A DNA stretch of 64,000 nucleotides from Lomentospora prolificans (taxonomy: Eukaryota > Ascomycota > Sordariomycetes > Microascales > Microascaceae), in assembly GCA_029532625.1 (NCBI GenBank), contig JARFXM010000011.1, positions 4,477,501 through 4,541,500 on the forward strand. The letters run 5' to 3'. Below, piece after piece: positions 45,101-54,746 of the stretch. The translations under genes were made by a program, and so were the position numbers. The notes under the pieces were generated by a model. It worked only from the letters and a program-made list of their open reading frames with translations. It made no database searches and was not told the origin of the DNA. The stretch's first letter is position 1; each line of letters begins with the position of its first letter.

Positions 45101-45912
45101 AGCAGCCAAAAGCCAAGAGGGTCCGACGAGTTACCAAGAAGGCCGAAGAGAGCACCGCCAACCACACGCTGCAGCTTCCTTCCATCCATGACGGTGCTGT
45201 CGTTGGAGGCGCTGACCAGCCATCCCAAGAGCAGCGTCCGCGTATCAAGTTCTTCCATGCAGGAGGAGCTACTGTCAACGGAGGATCTGCTAACACCACA
45301 ACTCTTCACATCACCAACCACGCTGCCGACGCCGCCTCAGCGAAAAAGAAGTCCGCTACTAAGAAGCCGTCCGCAAAGATGCCTGCCAAGGCCTCACGCC
45401 CTCAGCAACCTGCTTCGCCAACTGATGGCCAAGGGCCTCAAGACGGCATGAGCGCGCAGCAATATGCGGCCCTGTCCAAGTCGGAGAAGATGTCGCGCTC
45501 CATGAAGAGTAAGATCCACCTCCTCCTTTGTTCCCTCAATACCTGCGTACTAACTTGCGCCTCAGGCCGATGGGCGAGTGGATCGATGCAACAAGCCGTC
45601 GACAAGCGAAAGGCGACCCTCGCACGCAAGAAGGCCGAAAAGGCCGCGGGCGGTGATGAGAATGGCGAAGGCGGCGAAGACACTGGCAAGGCCGCCAGCG
45701 CCTCTGCTGATGCTATGAGCACGCAACCCACAACTGCAGAACCAAGTCCTACGATCGAGACACATGCAGCGGCGGACGCGAAGGCCGCCAAGACTCCCAA
45801 GGGCCCCAAGATGGGCAAGATAAACAAGACACCGAAAATTGCAGTGAAAGAGGCGAAGGGAAAGGGAATGAAGGAACCCAAGAAGGAAGCTAAGGGAAAG
45901 GTCGCGCAGTAA
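42106..45912 (+). CDS. Large basic, mostly disordered nuclear protein (unknown)
   Basis: The frame is open for 1268 codons, but a 57-nt in-frame intron (45509-45565, GTAAGA, perfect TACTAAC branch site, CTCAG) almost certainly is removed, giving 1249 aa ending ...MSRSMKSRWASGSMQQAVDKRK. The N-terminus has several basic nuclear-localisation-like clusters (GRRKTLP, RKRSKTT, RKRKADH) and acidic and Thr/Pro-rich linkers. The only ordered-looking part is residues about 603-735: KFYEFPRLRDPDEFKEVLQD, GMRDEDLYAMCAHVSDTL, a helical stretch with FVVKGYRAKM, and RIQAAAYGFRYDS. Further basic motifs follow (KRIRKPRELFDP, PRRKRGSRL, KPRRGRGKRAASP, PKRIRRATNKAQ, ARKKAEKAAG), and the last 40 residues are Lys/Ala/Pro-rich like a histone H1 tail. 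This looks like a chromatin-associated protein; I do not recognise a named family. Confidence 0.78.
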   Translation: MQSARGGKPRGAGRRKTLPAIAGTSQSTDYSVDADLVQPPASLPRKRSKTTEFFEGAAEEPDDTNQKGGHSLRKRTRIDYTFEDAHDDGTPSRVRSQPGAASGSTRGRKRKADHDDEVDFGPPARRRATAYDIYHQHQDDSPRRKNPSRRTTETKSYTEFADDNDVKDTIEVGGRGNDSDYQEQQDSSEIQHSDDNDETPNSPKEDPLPERFVIEFPLPAALIKEAEAARNAHITKSPEPIDTTPAPLNDVKPITEPATQAPEKKAPSPQPKDEPIPLGSANTTISQPDTQAAPTTTTQDTLITSIAQASKQRGRGRTMSPRVAFEENATVQVSTDTAHATTSGDAGRSKSAPPMTATNPTSIAIATEEPSSGETVRQPETLDLPAQLEDTKPITKDAQEPPVAPSVAITITPADTDDVLAHQLVVSRQPMAASIKGDGPVTDENIVATPEEIKPEESSNIIQAATEDDENEEQPTTPVKPWSHLTAHLEGQWVKHPESRLPQFDESNFNDGVKSFSTPSTKLMDTEAAINGEEDSELPAEADQDDVDEPVDSGAASPGLGPSGLNSPVPELNHATAASSPAAHGEDDVDEAETQTPDELPAQKFYEFPRLRDPDEFKEVLQDFKGMRDEDLYAMCAHVSDTLVALQEEYLKLGSIVDDFENVERRKAHDEAYEQMEKRSSRVTRKTFVVKGYRAKMTPDERETAYWRHQDRIQAAAYGFRYDSHQAKVGKQDPIAQRYPGDVEDGGEPRRSLRSDPLRSAKATEAADEGAPVVASKRIRKPRELFDPVTAAATSRSATPVPPRRKRGSRLIESYTEETDTHVDASHDLTFVNGHSATPQTDGKPRRGRGKRAASPAESFSVAGDEGASMHDDTMQPPPKRIRRATNKAQQAAVEDTAGSRILSGGSPHAGIYLKEEEDHESEIAPPRKNQRIVTLKPGTKNIRALSNAPSVASTDPTEDSRPGTSSSASSEASADSSYSFRPKRQRKFRDADEDHTGEQPKAKRVRRVTKKAEESTANHTLQLPSIHDGAVVGGADQPSQEQRPRIKFFHAGGATVNGGSANTTTLHITNHAADAASAKKKSATKKPSAKMPAKASRPQQPASPTDGQGPQDGMSAQQYAALSKSEKMSRSMKSKIHLLLCSLNTCVLTCASGRWASGSMQQAVDKRKATLARKKAEKAAGGDENGEGGEDTGKAASASADAMSTQPTTAEPSPTIETHAAADAKAAKTPKGPKMGKINKTPKIAVKEAKGKGMKEPKKEAKGKVAQ
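45509..45565 (+). other. In-frame intron near the 3' end of the nuclear-protein gene
   Basis: 57 nt, GTAAGA donor, exact TACTAAC branch site 12 bases before CTCAG. Removal swaps a hydrophobic, Cys-rich segment out of a basic tail, which supports it being an intron. Confidence 0.85.
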
Positions 45913-47524
45913 ACAGTGAGCAATAGCTCATATACACCAAGGGTGTTTTCTCGATATATGAAGATCCCCACCACGAACTCTTAAATATTATCTCACCAAC
46001 ATTACGCGCTCCGCGAGATGGTTTCGAGGCCAGCGCAACGCCATACCATTTACTCAGTTGAACACGAAACCGAGCCATATTGGCGCACGATACGAACCCA
46101 AGCATTATTAGACAGGGCCCGAAGACGAACGTCGACCCTGATTGTTCCTGCTCGCAGTTTCTTTGGGACGGGAAAGGTTTTCTATTTTGTCATTTGTCGA
46201 AGCATCAAAACATACGCATACGCATATTTGGCCGGCGCGCGCATACCAAGCAGGTTCTTAACCCATGGGAAGGAAAGGGCTATTTGGCTACGAAGGGATC
46301 AAAAAAGTCCATCCCACTTTTCGATTCGGTTGTTTGTTGTTTCTCTGGCCACACACCAGCATACTTAATGTTTCTTTTTTCCTTTCTATTCTTCTCGTTT
46401 GTTTTAACCCATTCTTCTTTCATGTTTCTTTTCTCTCTTGCTGTTTAAGGAGGCATTATACAAAAGGACGATTGCAAGTTATGGATCTGGAAAGGAAGAA
46501 GGCAAGGAGCGGCATACAGACGGGGGGCATGGTCCTGTTTTCTTTTTTTTTCTTTTTCTTTTTTTTTTTTCGATTAATTTATGTTCCTTTCCTTCCATGC
46601 CTGTTTTACCTTTTGTTCGTGTAATTTGCATCTCTGGCTGAGATAGCAGAGAATGAAGATACTATTGAAGACAGTTCATCCTTGCCATCGTAGGTTGTAT
46701 AGTTGGATCGTGTCACCACCAAAGTTGCATGTCGACGGCGTGGCAGTAGAGGAATTCCACTAAGTGCGTATTAGAGAAACTCACGATAGCTTGCGCGGTG
46801 GGCGTGTAATACGGTCTGGGACGGGGGACGCGCCCAAAATAGGGCTGGATGGACGAGGGGAAAGGTGGGAAGAACTTCATATCTATTACGGCCTCAATTT
46901 GTCATTGGTGACAGATTTTGATCTATTTCAGTAGTTCTACACCTCCAATCAACACAAGGACAGAATACACCACACCAACGAAGAAGGGGAATCGCGTAGG
47001 TGTGTCGAATCCCGGTCCAGATCCGTCGCCGAGTACAACAATATCTAGCATTATGGAGAATTCCAAATTCGAGGTCGGCAATGGCAAAGGAGGAATAGGA
47101 TTGAAGGAACGGACTTCAAGAGACATGAGGATCCTGCAGCTGGGGGTAACCGTTTGTCAAAGATTTCATGGCTTCGCGTAGTTGTTTCTGTTTTACCCGA
47201 GAGACGACGAGAGAGGACACACAAGAGGAGAAGTAAAAAAAAAAAACACATTCCTTTGCAGGGGTGGCCCGAGGGGAGGGTCGGCGGCGGCGGCGGAGAT
47301 AGAAGACAAGAAAAAAAGAACTTTGATAACTCCATTCATGATGATGAATTTCCACTACCCTTTGGTTTTTTATCGTTTCCCTTCCCTTTCCCCATCTTTC
47401 GTGATTTGGGGTGTCAAAAATCCCCCAAGGTCCATGTGTGTTGGTGGGGCTTTTTGTTCTTGTTTATGGTTTTCGGCTTTATTTGAATTTCCTTCGCTCC
47501 AAACACCATCCATGTACCAAGAGT
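45913..47524. other. Convergent intergenic stretch with T-rich tracts
   Basis: 3' flanks of the nuclear-protein gene and RPL23. Several T and T/C tracts (for example 46540-46570). No gene supported. Confidence 0.45.
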
Positions 47525-48588
47525 TTACATGACGACACCAGAGTTGGAGGCGATACGCTAGAGGTGGATGCGTTAGTCCTGGTTCGGCTCGGTTCAGGAA
47601 GAGTCAAAGAAGGTGGGAGAGAAAACGTACGGGCCATAGCTCGGCAGCCTCCTTTCCTACGGGACCAGTGATGGCAGAGCCCTTCATCTCACCCTTGGGG
47701 TTGACGATCTAGAAAGCACGGGTCAGCCAAGTCAGATTCTCCCTCTCACATCCGCGGAGTTCCTTGATCGAATTCAATTCGTTCCAACGGGGAAGCGGCG
47801 TTCATGACATACAACACCTGCGTTGTCCTCGAAGTAAAGGAAGACACCATCGAAGCGCTTCCAGGGCTTAGACTGCCTGACGATAACGGCGGGGTGCACC
47901 CTCTTTCGGAGCTCGGGCTTTCCCTTCTTGACGGTCGCCATCACCATGTCGCCGACACCACCGGCAGGAAGCCTGTTGAGCCTGGCACCGATACCCTTGA
48001 CGGAGATGATGTAGAGGTTACGGGCACCCGAGTTGTCGGCGCAGTTCATCACGGCACCGCTAGACTGGCGTTAGTTTGGGACTGTTTCTCCAAGTCCCAC
48101 GGCGGGGAGAGATTTCTGGTGTGGAAGGTTGTCCGATCAGACGTACACAGGGAGACCGAGGGTCATCTTGAGCTTGCCACCAGGGGCACCACGTCTGAAA
48201 GCCAGTCAGCCAATTCTGTTCCAAAATATTTCCCCCTCTCCCAAGGTAGACGATATTCCCTCCGTGTCGTGCGTATGGGTCTAGGCAGGGCCGCGATAGT
48301 TTGTCTGCTCGGTGTCCGTTTCGACTCGGTGAATGCGACATTCAATTTCACGCAATTGTCTTCAATATTCCGCCCTGACGCAACCGGACGATAGTTCCTT
48401 GCCGTGTCTATCGTTTTCTGGTGTCTTGGGCCAAATTCCTTGCCATGTCGGTCCTCGCACACATTTCGTCGATTCGATCGTTCGCTATCGCAGCCCTTGC
48501 CTGTACCCTCCGCTTTGATCCTCCCCAGCCCCAGAATCCCAAAATCTCAAAGAGCAAGGGAATCAAAAACTTACCCAGTCTTGGCCAT
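47525..48588 (-). CDS. rpl23: Large-subunit ribosomal protein uL14 (RPL23)
   Basis: Cytosolic ribosome component near the subunit interface. Five exons on the minus strand: 48575-48588, 48147-48194, 47813-48059, 47631-47708, 47525-47557; 139 aa, standard length. Spliced reading: MAKTG/RGAPGGKLKMTLGLPV/GAVMNCADNSGARNLYIISV, then AGGVGDMVMATVKKGKPELR, HPAVIVRQSKPWKRFDGVFL, FEDNAGV/IVNPKGEMKGSAITGPVG, ELWP/RIASNSGVVM. All phases fit. The first exon has only 14 nt, common for ribosomal-protein genes. A telobox-like AAACCCTA sits about 190 bp upstream. Confidence 0.97.
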
Positions 48589-49848
48589 TGCGACTGTAAA
48601 TTAAGAGTTCTCTGGTTGAAAAAGGGAAAAGGGAGAAAAAAAAGGGACACGGTGTGGTTGTTGAAAAGAAGAGGGAGGGGGGGTATCGTGGGAAGCCTTT
48701 TTTTCAGTAGAGGGAAAATTGCTAACGTCGGTCGTTCTGGTCCAAGGCGGCTTGGGAAATTTTGCCCTTGTGGGGTGAGAAACCCTACAATGGGGACACT
48801 GGGCCGGGAATGGGTGCGGTTCGCTCGATTCGCACGTTCGGTGGGGAGATAAAGGTCACGTGGAGATAAGATGAGCGTACGAAAGTTGTCGTCTCTGTCT
48901 GGCTGGTCTTTGCCCCAAAAAGTCAATTTCTCATTCCAACCTTCCCCTAAAGAAAAATTTGGGCGAGCGCGAGAGACGAGCGATAACAATCGAGACAGCA
49001 TGGGCGCCGTCAAGAATCGACTTGGTCCGCACAAGCGCAGGCCATGTAAGACGGTATGAAATTTACCAAAAACTTCTAAACTGAAGTCTGGTTCGTCCGC
49101 CCGCTGGTTCGTCACCTACTCGGATGTCGCGACGAGCGCCTCATCTTCTGACCTTTCTCACGGTCGCGACGCAAAGTCTCTGTCGCCCTGCCCTCTCTTA
49201 ATCTCTCTCTCCGTCATGCTATCTCCTATATATATACACCGCAGCCCCAACAGCCGCTTACCCCAGCCCTCACGGGTCCCACGGGTCCCAACTTCCCTCG
49301 AACACGTCCTGTGTCCCGAGACGAAGCTCAAGCTGGCCAGGGTTTCCGAACCGTCCGTCCTCTCGGGGTCGTTCTCGACGGAACCCACTTCCAAAAGCTG
49401 CAAGATCAAACAATCGGAGGATCATAGTCCGTATCCGTCTTCCTTTTTTTCTCTCTTCCACACGGATAAGGCTCCAAGAGCTCCAACATATACGTAAAGC
49501 CATGTTCCCAGCGAGGTCGACTCCTGGGTACAATGAAATGTGATCTAGCTGTAGATGAGTCGAGTCTTATCCGCAATCGTTGTCTTGAATTGGTCGGCTT
49601 CCTTGCTCGAACACTTCCATTCATGTACTCGTCACATTGATATACTCAGTTACTCGAACACAGATAGTTCAACAACCTCTTAATAAGAACTCTCTAATTC
49701 ACACTATGGACTCTCCAATTCACACTATGGATATACGTACCGCAGCAAATGCTTCATTTAGGACGAAAAATAAGACATGATTCATTCTATGATGCCGCAA
49801 AAAAAAAAAAGAAAGGGAACGAAAACCACTTTCTCCTTCTGGCACTCC
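48589..49848. other. RPL23 promoter and beta-mannosidase 3' flank
   Basis: No gene supported. A long minus-strand frame spanning the first RPL23 exon and its upstream region has no protein features and is rejected. The 49200-49500 C-rich part may belong to leader or promoter DNA. Confidence 0.45.
48780..48787 (-). promoter_or_regulatory. Telobox-like TAGGGTTT upstream of RPL23
   Basis: AAACCCTA on the plus strand, about 190 bp before the RPL23 start codon. Telobox/TTAGGG-type sites bound by Tbf1-like factors occur in ribosomal-protein promoters of several fungi; its use here is inference from position. Confidence 0.4.
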
Positions 49849-52468
49849 CTAGTTCAACATACTAAGATACCTCGTCGTGACATTTGTGCTCTCGCTCGCC
49901 CCCCTCGTAGCAATAGTGACAACCTCGCCCGGCACGATATCGACAAGGTTATCCTCGAAGACGACCGCATCGTCTTCGCATTCAAGCGCGACGCCCTTAA
50001 CAGGCACTTCGGCGCTAATCTCCACCTTGGCACCGCCGTCCACCAGCTTAGCGACGAGCTCCTTGGGCTTTTGCAAGTGCAGGTACTTGAGCGGCTCGGG
50101 CCAATTGACGTAACGTGCGAGCTTCTCCTCGCCGCGGTACAGATAGGCCGCGACGACGGTGCGGGCCTCATCGCCCTTGTTCTTGACAGGCACCTCCAGC
50201 GCTGCGATCTCGGTCGATCGGTTAGGGGGGAGTACGAGGTCCTTGTGCATGATCTCGTTATACGTCTCTTCGCCCGTCTCGACGTTCCAGGCCTTGACCA
50301 CGCAGTCGACCGTGATGTCCTCGAGCGCAAGGTTGGAGCCCCAAATCTCGATCTGGGTTTTGGTCTCAATATGGACGCGCGTGTGCTTGTCACGCGGGTG
50401 GTGGTGCTCGCGGCGAGTAATGCCGATGCTAAGGGGAGCCATCTCGCGTTTGACGGTGTAGTACGCATGCTTGGGTCGCAGGTAGTAGTCGCAGATGGAC
50501 CAACTAGTCACCGGCCAGCAATCATTGATCTGCCAGACGAGGGCACCGCCGCAGTACTCTCGGTTGGGTCCCTTCCATTGGCGCTTCCAGAGGCGGTAAG
50601 CCGAGGCGAGACACTCGGCCTGCATGAGCTGCGTGCAGTATACAAAGTGCTCGAGGGGATCAGGAGCATAACGCATGTTCTCAACGAGGTAGAGCGCGAT
50701 ACGGCGCTCGTGACCGTCGGCCTTGTTATGGAAGTCGACGGTTGATGATTGCGGATAACGATCCGGGTCGTCACGGCCGAGTGGTAGGTACTGGTCAATG
50801 GTCTTCACCGAGGGGAAAGCCTGCATACCAAACTCGGAGACGAAGCGACCGACAAGAGTGTCGAAATTCTGATACTTTTCCTGTGTGCCGTGCCACACGT
50901 TCCACTGGTGAATATCACCGACAGTAGGGTCGCGTGTGTCCTTGCCGCCCCAAGGGCTGCCGTAGTGGTAGAAAGTGCCAGGGATGTGCTCCTTGCACAC
51001 ATCATCAAGGACCTTTTCATAGATGTAGCGCGCGGGGAAATCCGTCTTGAGCCAGCTTTCGGCATCCTTGTTCTCAAAATCGTAGGTAAGGTTCTCGCTC
51101 TCCTGGTATTGGTAGTCCTCATTGTTGCCGGCCCAGATGACGATGGAAGGGTGGTGGCGGAGAGCCTTGACGTTGGCGACGGCTTCACGCTCAATAGACT
51201 TGAGCAGCTCTGGCCAGGCCGGGTAATTCCCACAGCCAAACATGAAGTCCTGCCAGACGAGGATGCCAAACTCGTCGCAAGCCTCGTAGAAAGCAGCCTC
51301 CTCATAGATACCGCCTCCCCAGACGCGGATCATAAACTGGTTGCCATCGGCGAGGAGACGGATCCAGTTTCGGTAGTTCTCGCGGGTGATACGGGGGATA
51401 AAGTTGTCAGCAGGAATCCAGTCACTGCCGCCGCAGAAGACGGGGATACCGTTAACGCGGAAGAAGAAGCTAGTTCCGGGCTGTTCCTCGAGTGGCTGCT
51501 GAACAAGCTCAGCCTTGCGGAATCCCGTCTTTTTGGTAATGGTGTCAACTTCGTCAGAGTCGGCTAAGAGGGTTGCGGTAATAGTGTACAGGGTCTGCTC
51601 GCCGTAACGGACAGGGAACCATAGCTTGGCATCGGTGACAGTGAATTCCGCCTTGATGTCGGTGCCGGCAGTGGCATCAACTGTCTGAGATGCGACCGAG
51701 GTGCCATCGAGAGAGATATCGAACCGAACCTTGGAAGCGGAGCCCTCAGTGCGTGCAATTGTGGTGACCTTGGCCGTCCGGGTCTCAGGGTCGACGTCCG
51801 TCTCGAAGAAAAGGTCCTCTAACCTTGAGTCGTAAACTTCTAGGTTGATTGGCCTCCAGGGACCACAGGTAAGGAGGGTCGGGCCCCAGTCCCATCCCTA
51901 AGTAGGCGCGTTAGACTATTTGAGCATACAAGGACTTAAACGGGGTTTCACATACCCAGTGATATTGCGCCTTGCGCACGGCCAGCCTCGACACATCGCC
52001 ATTCCAGCAACCCCACTTGTGTTCAGGATACTTATCAACAAGCTGACATCCCCTCAGATAAGCACTGTCAAAGGTGATTTCGAGCTCATTTTCGCCGTCA
52101 GCCTTGAGCTTGCCCGTGACATCAACCCTCTCGGGGATGAACATGTTGTCAGTCTCGAGGATGACATCGCCGTTGAGCTTCACCGTCGCAAACGTATCCA
52201 AGCCGTCGAAAACAATGACCGTCTTGGCACCCTCGGGAACGTCGGCAGGGGAGGCAAAAGTCGTGCGGTAGGACCAGACGGCCTCACCGATCCATTGGAC
52301 CTCGAGCTCATTCTTGCCAATGAATGGGTCGGGGATCAGCTTGTGGTGGAGGAGGTCAAGATGGACGTTGGTGGGGAACTGGGCGACGGGGAGGTACTCG
52401 GAGGACTCCTTGTCAACCTGTTTGAATTGCCAGCCCTGGTCGAGCGGAATGACGGATCTTCGAGGCAT
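49849..52468 (-). CDS. mndB: Beta-mannosidase B (GH2, intracellular)
   Basis: Removes terminal beta-mannose from manno-oligosaccharides. Two exons, 51956-52468 and 49849-51897 (58-nt intron, GTATGT..CTTAG), joined YHWGWDWGPTLL; 853 aa. No signal peptide, typical of the B-type fungal enzyme, so it should act inside the cell on short oligosaccharides. Visible: sugar-binding domain (LDQGWQFKQV, FIGKNELEVQWIGEAVW, RGCQLVDKYPEHKWGCWNGD), immunoglobulin-like domain, then the TIM barrel with GGSDWIPADNF, RVWGGGIYEE, acid/base Glu in VIWAGNNEDYQY (about residue 430) and nucleophile Glu in VSEFGMQAFPS (about 525), and GGALVWQINDCWPVTSW. C-terminal beta domains end at TRYLSMLN. All catalytic landmarks are present. 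Confidence 0.96.
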
Positions 52469-54746
52469 GGCGGAAACAAGACGAATCTGGGGATTCTAGA
52501 CTTTTAGGGGTGCTAACGGGTATCAATTGAGAAGTGTTGGGAGTCTATCCCTTTACTCGCTTTTAAAGTTCTCTCTTACTAGGGTATCGTGATGTTAGTG
52601 CGATTTACCACATGAGGCGTCGTCGCTCAATGGTCGGAGTTCCGTGTAAGTAGCAAGGCAGGTGCGATGGCGGGGTTTTGGGGTAGCTGCGGCAAGAACG
52701 ATGGAGGGGTAAACCAAGGGAGGAAAGAAACATACGAGCTCACCGAAGCCAGATCTTGCAAAGAAAGGAGTCTCAACCCTCTAAAATAATCCCAATTGTG
52801 AGCTTTGAAAATACAAGGGAGAAAGGAATCATGCAAATCACGACACCGAGAGGGCCGGGGCATTCAGCCTTCTTATGAGCTTTTACGAAAAGGTCCCCCG
52901 AGCTCAGAACTTTGCCAAGCTACCGTTGGTCCTCGCCCTCATACATGCAAGGCAAAAGAAACAACCAGGGACTTTTTGCTCTCAGAGGAAAAATCCCAAA
53001 GAAATCCAGGTGGGTCGAGCAAGACCGAGACCTTGATCCCTTGATCCCAAGGAGATTTCAAAACAGCTATCGCCCCCTCAAGAGGTGTGTATTACTAGGT
53101 TGCTTCGGCTACTTGTGGTGACCATTTCCAGATGGAGGCATCGGCAGGGTGTAACACCACGCCCACAAGGTACCCCTGGACGCACCTCGCACCGAACCAC
53201 CTGGGCGGAGTATAGTATACACATGCTGCAACTTCGGCCGGCAGGTCGCGTATCAAAAGCAGCAGCACGGAGAATGACGCAGGTCTAGGCGGCAGGAAAC
53301 CCGGGCGTGGCTAGTGTTGTGAAAACGCCTTGGACAAAAGTCGATAACCCCCCCTTTCTGACCCTCCGAACCCCACGGTCCGCCCTAAAACAGGCGCTTC
53401 CTTCCCCGTGGGAAGGCGGAGGAATTTCCTCCGCCATTCAATTTAGGCTAAGAACGATAAGCGCTGCCTCACCAACTGAAAATCAGAGGGACCACATGGC
53501 TCCATTACATGGCCGAGACAAGGGCCCTGGTCGGGCTTGAACCCCCTCTCCTCTTGAGATATAGCTGGAATCCTTCCCGTGTAGTTAACGGCCGAATGGC
53601 ATTGCGACGATTGGGTTGAGCGATGCCGTAGAGAAAGCGCTAATCCGCACCCCCCGCCCGCCCGTTTCCTCCGGCTGAGCCTGAGAGCCCGCGGGCGTGC
53701 GGGGCGGGCTGGGTGAGGTGACCGCCGTGGCACTGCAACCTCGAGAGCTGCCAAAGAGAGGTCGAAATTGGCGGTGCTACACCGCGTGGGTCATTTTGGG
53801 GAGAAGACACTTTCCACTTGCCTACGTCTTGTCCATGTGCGCACCACATATGCCGACATTATTTCTTTTGTATATAAACATACATATATATATATTTTTT
53901 TTTTGACACATCTGCACGTAGGTACACAATCGACGGAAATTTGAAGAACCTAATGTTGGCACTCTTGCACGTTAGATCACCGCACGAACTTGACCAACCT
54001 TGGTGTGATTAGCCTCCCAAACATGAAAACCGCGGATCTCCATCCGCCGCGTTGGCTCTGGACACCTGCCCTTATGGAGTAGCTGCCCCCGCCGTTTTAC
54101 CCTCGTACTCCACCCGGCTAGCTGCGAAGGCACGAGCGGAAATAAGCTGATAGATGGTTTGTTTTTCTTTTCTTTTTCCCTCTGCCCTTTTCTACCTCAC
54201 CTTGCCGAGCAACGATATGTTTTGGATCGCCGCCTGCTACTTTTACAGACAAGGCTGTTATCTCGCTCTTGGAAGATGCGCGGGTGTAACATGGAAATAC
54301 CGTGGATGACGAAGGGAGTTCGGGACAATATGTGATTAGTGCGACTATGCAGATGCAGCTATAGATATGGATATAAGATCAAATGTGGAAATATATAAAC
54401 CAACCCCCTCTACATCAATGTGTCTCCTCTATTAGTACCATGAATGTTGGTTGTGTTCAAAACGGTCAAAATGACGAGGAAAAAAGAAATGAGCCATAAA
54501 GCTAAAAGTTCCTCTGCTGTGCTGTGGAAGGCTGTAGGCTCACTCTCTGAGCAGCCTGTGTTATACCTCTGTAGAGGAGAAAAGAGAAAGAAAAATGATG
54601 AAAAGGGGACGGATCGACAAAAGAGACGGTTAGAAAGAGCAACGGCTCCAAGCCTCGAGCCTCCGGTCCTCAGCTTCATCCCCAACCGTACGCCAAACAT
54701 ATCGGTTCCTGGAGAAGATCCACGCCACCCACCATGAAGCCTGATA
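52469..54746. other. 2.3 kb intergenic stretch with a possible pol III-type element
   Basis: Beta-mannosidase promoter and Rab 3' flank. It contains an exact B-box-like sequence with a nearby A-box-like sequence (53533-53561, minus strand) but no foldable tRNA. No protein gene is supported. Confidence 0.45.

Noticed and set aside
48408..49115. 235-codon minus frame over the RPL23 promoter
   Set aside because: It covers the first RPL23 exon in another frame, and shows no domain or splice logic.
49216..49497. 93-codon plus frame between RPL23 and beta-mannosidase
   Set aside because: Ser/Pro-rich leader-like composition, no conserved pattern.
53520..53570. A true tRNA gene on the minus strand
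   Set aside because: The B-box is exact but the T stem pairs at only about three of five positions and there is no anticodon arm or acceptor stem.
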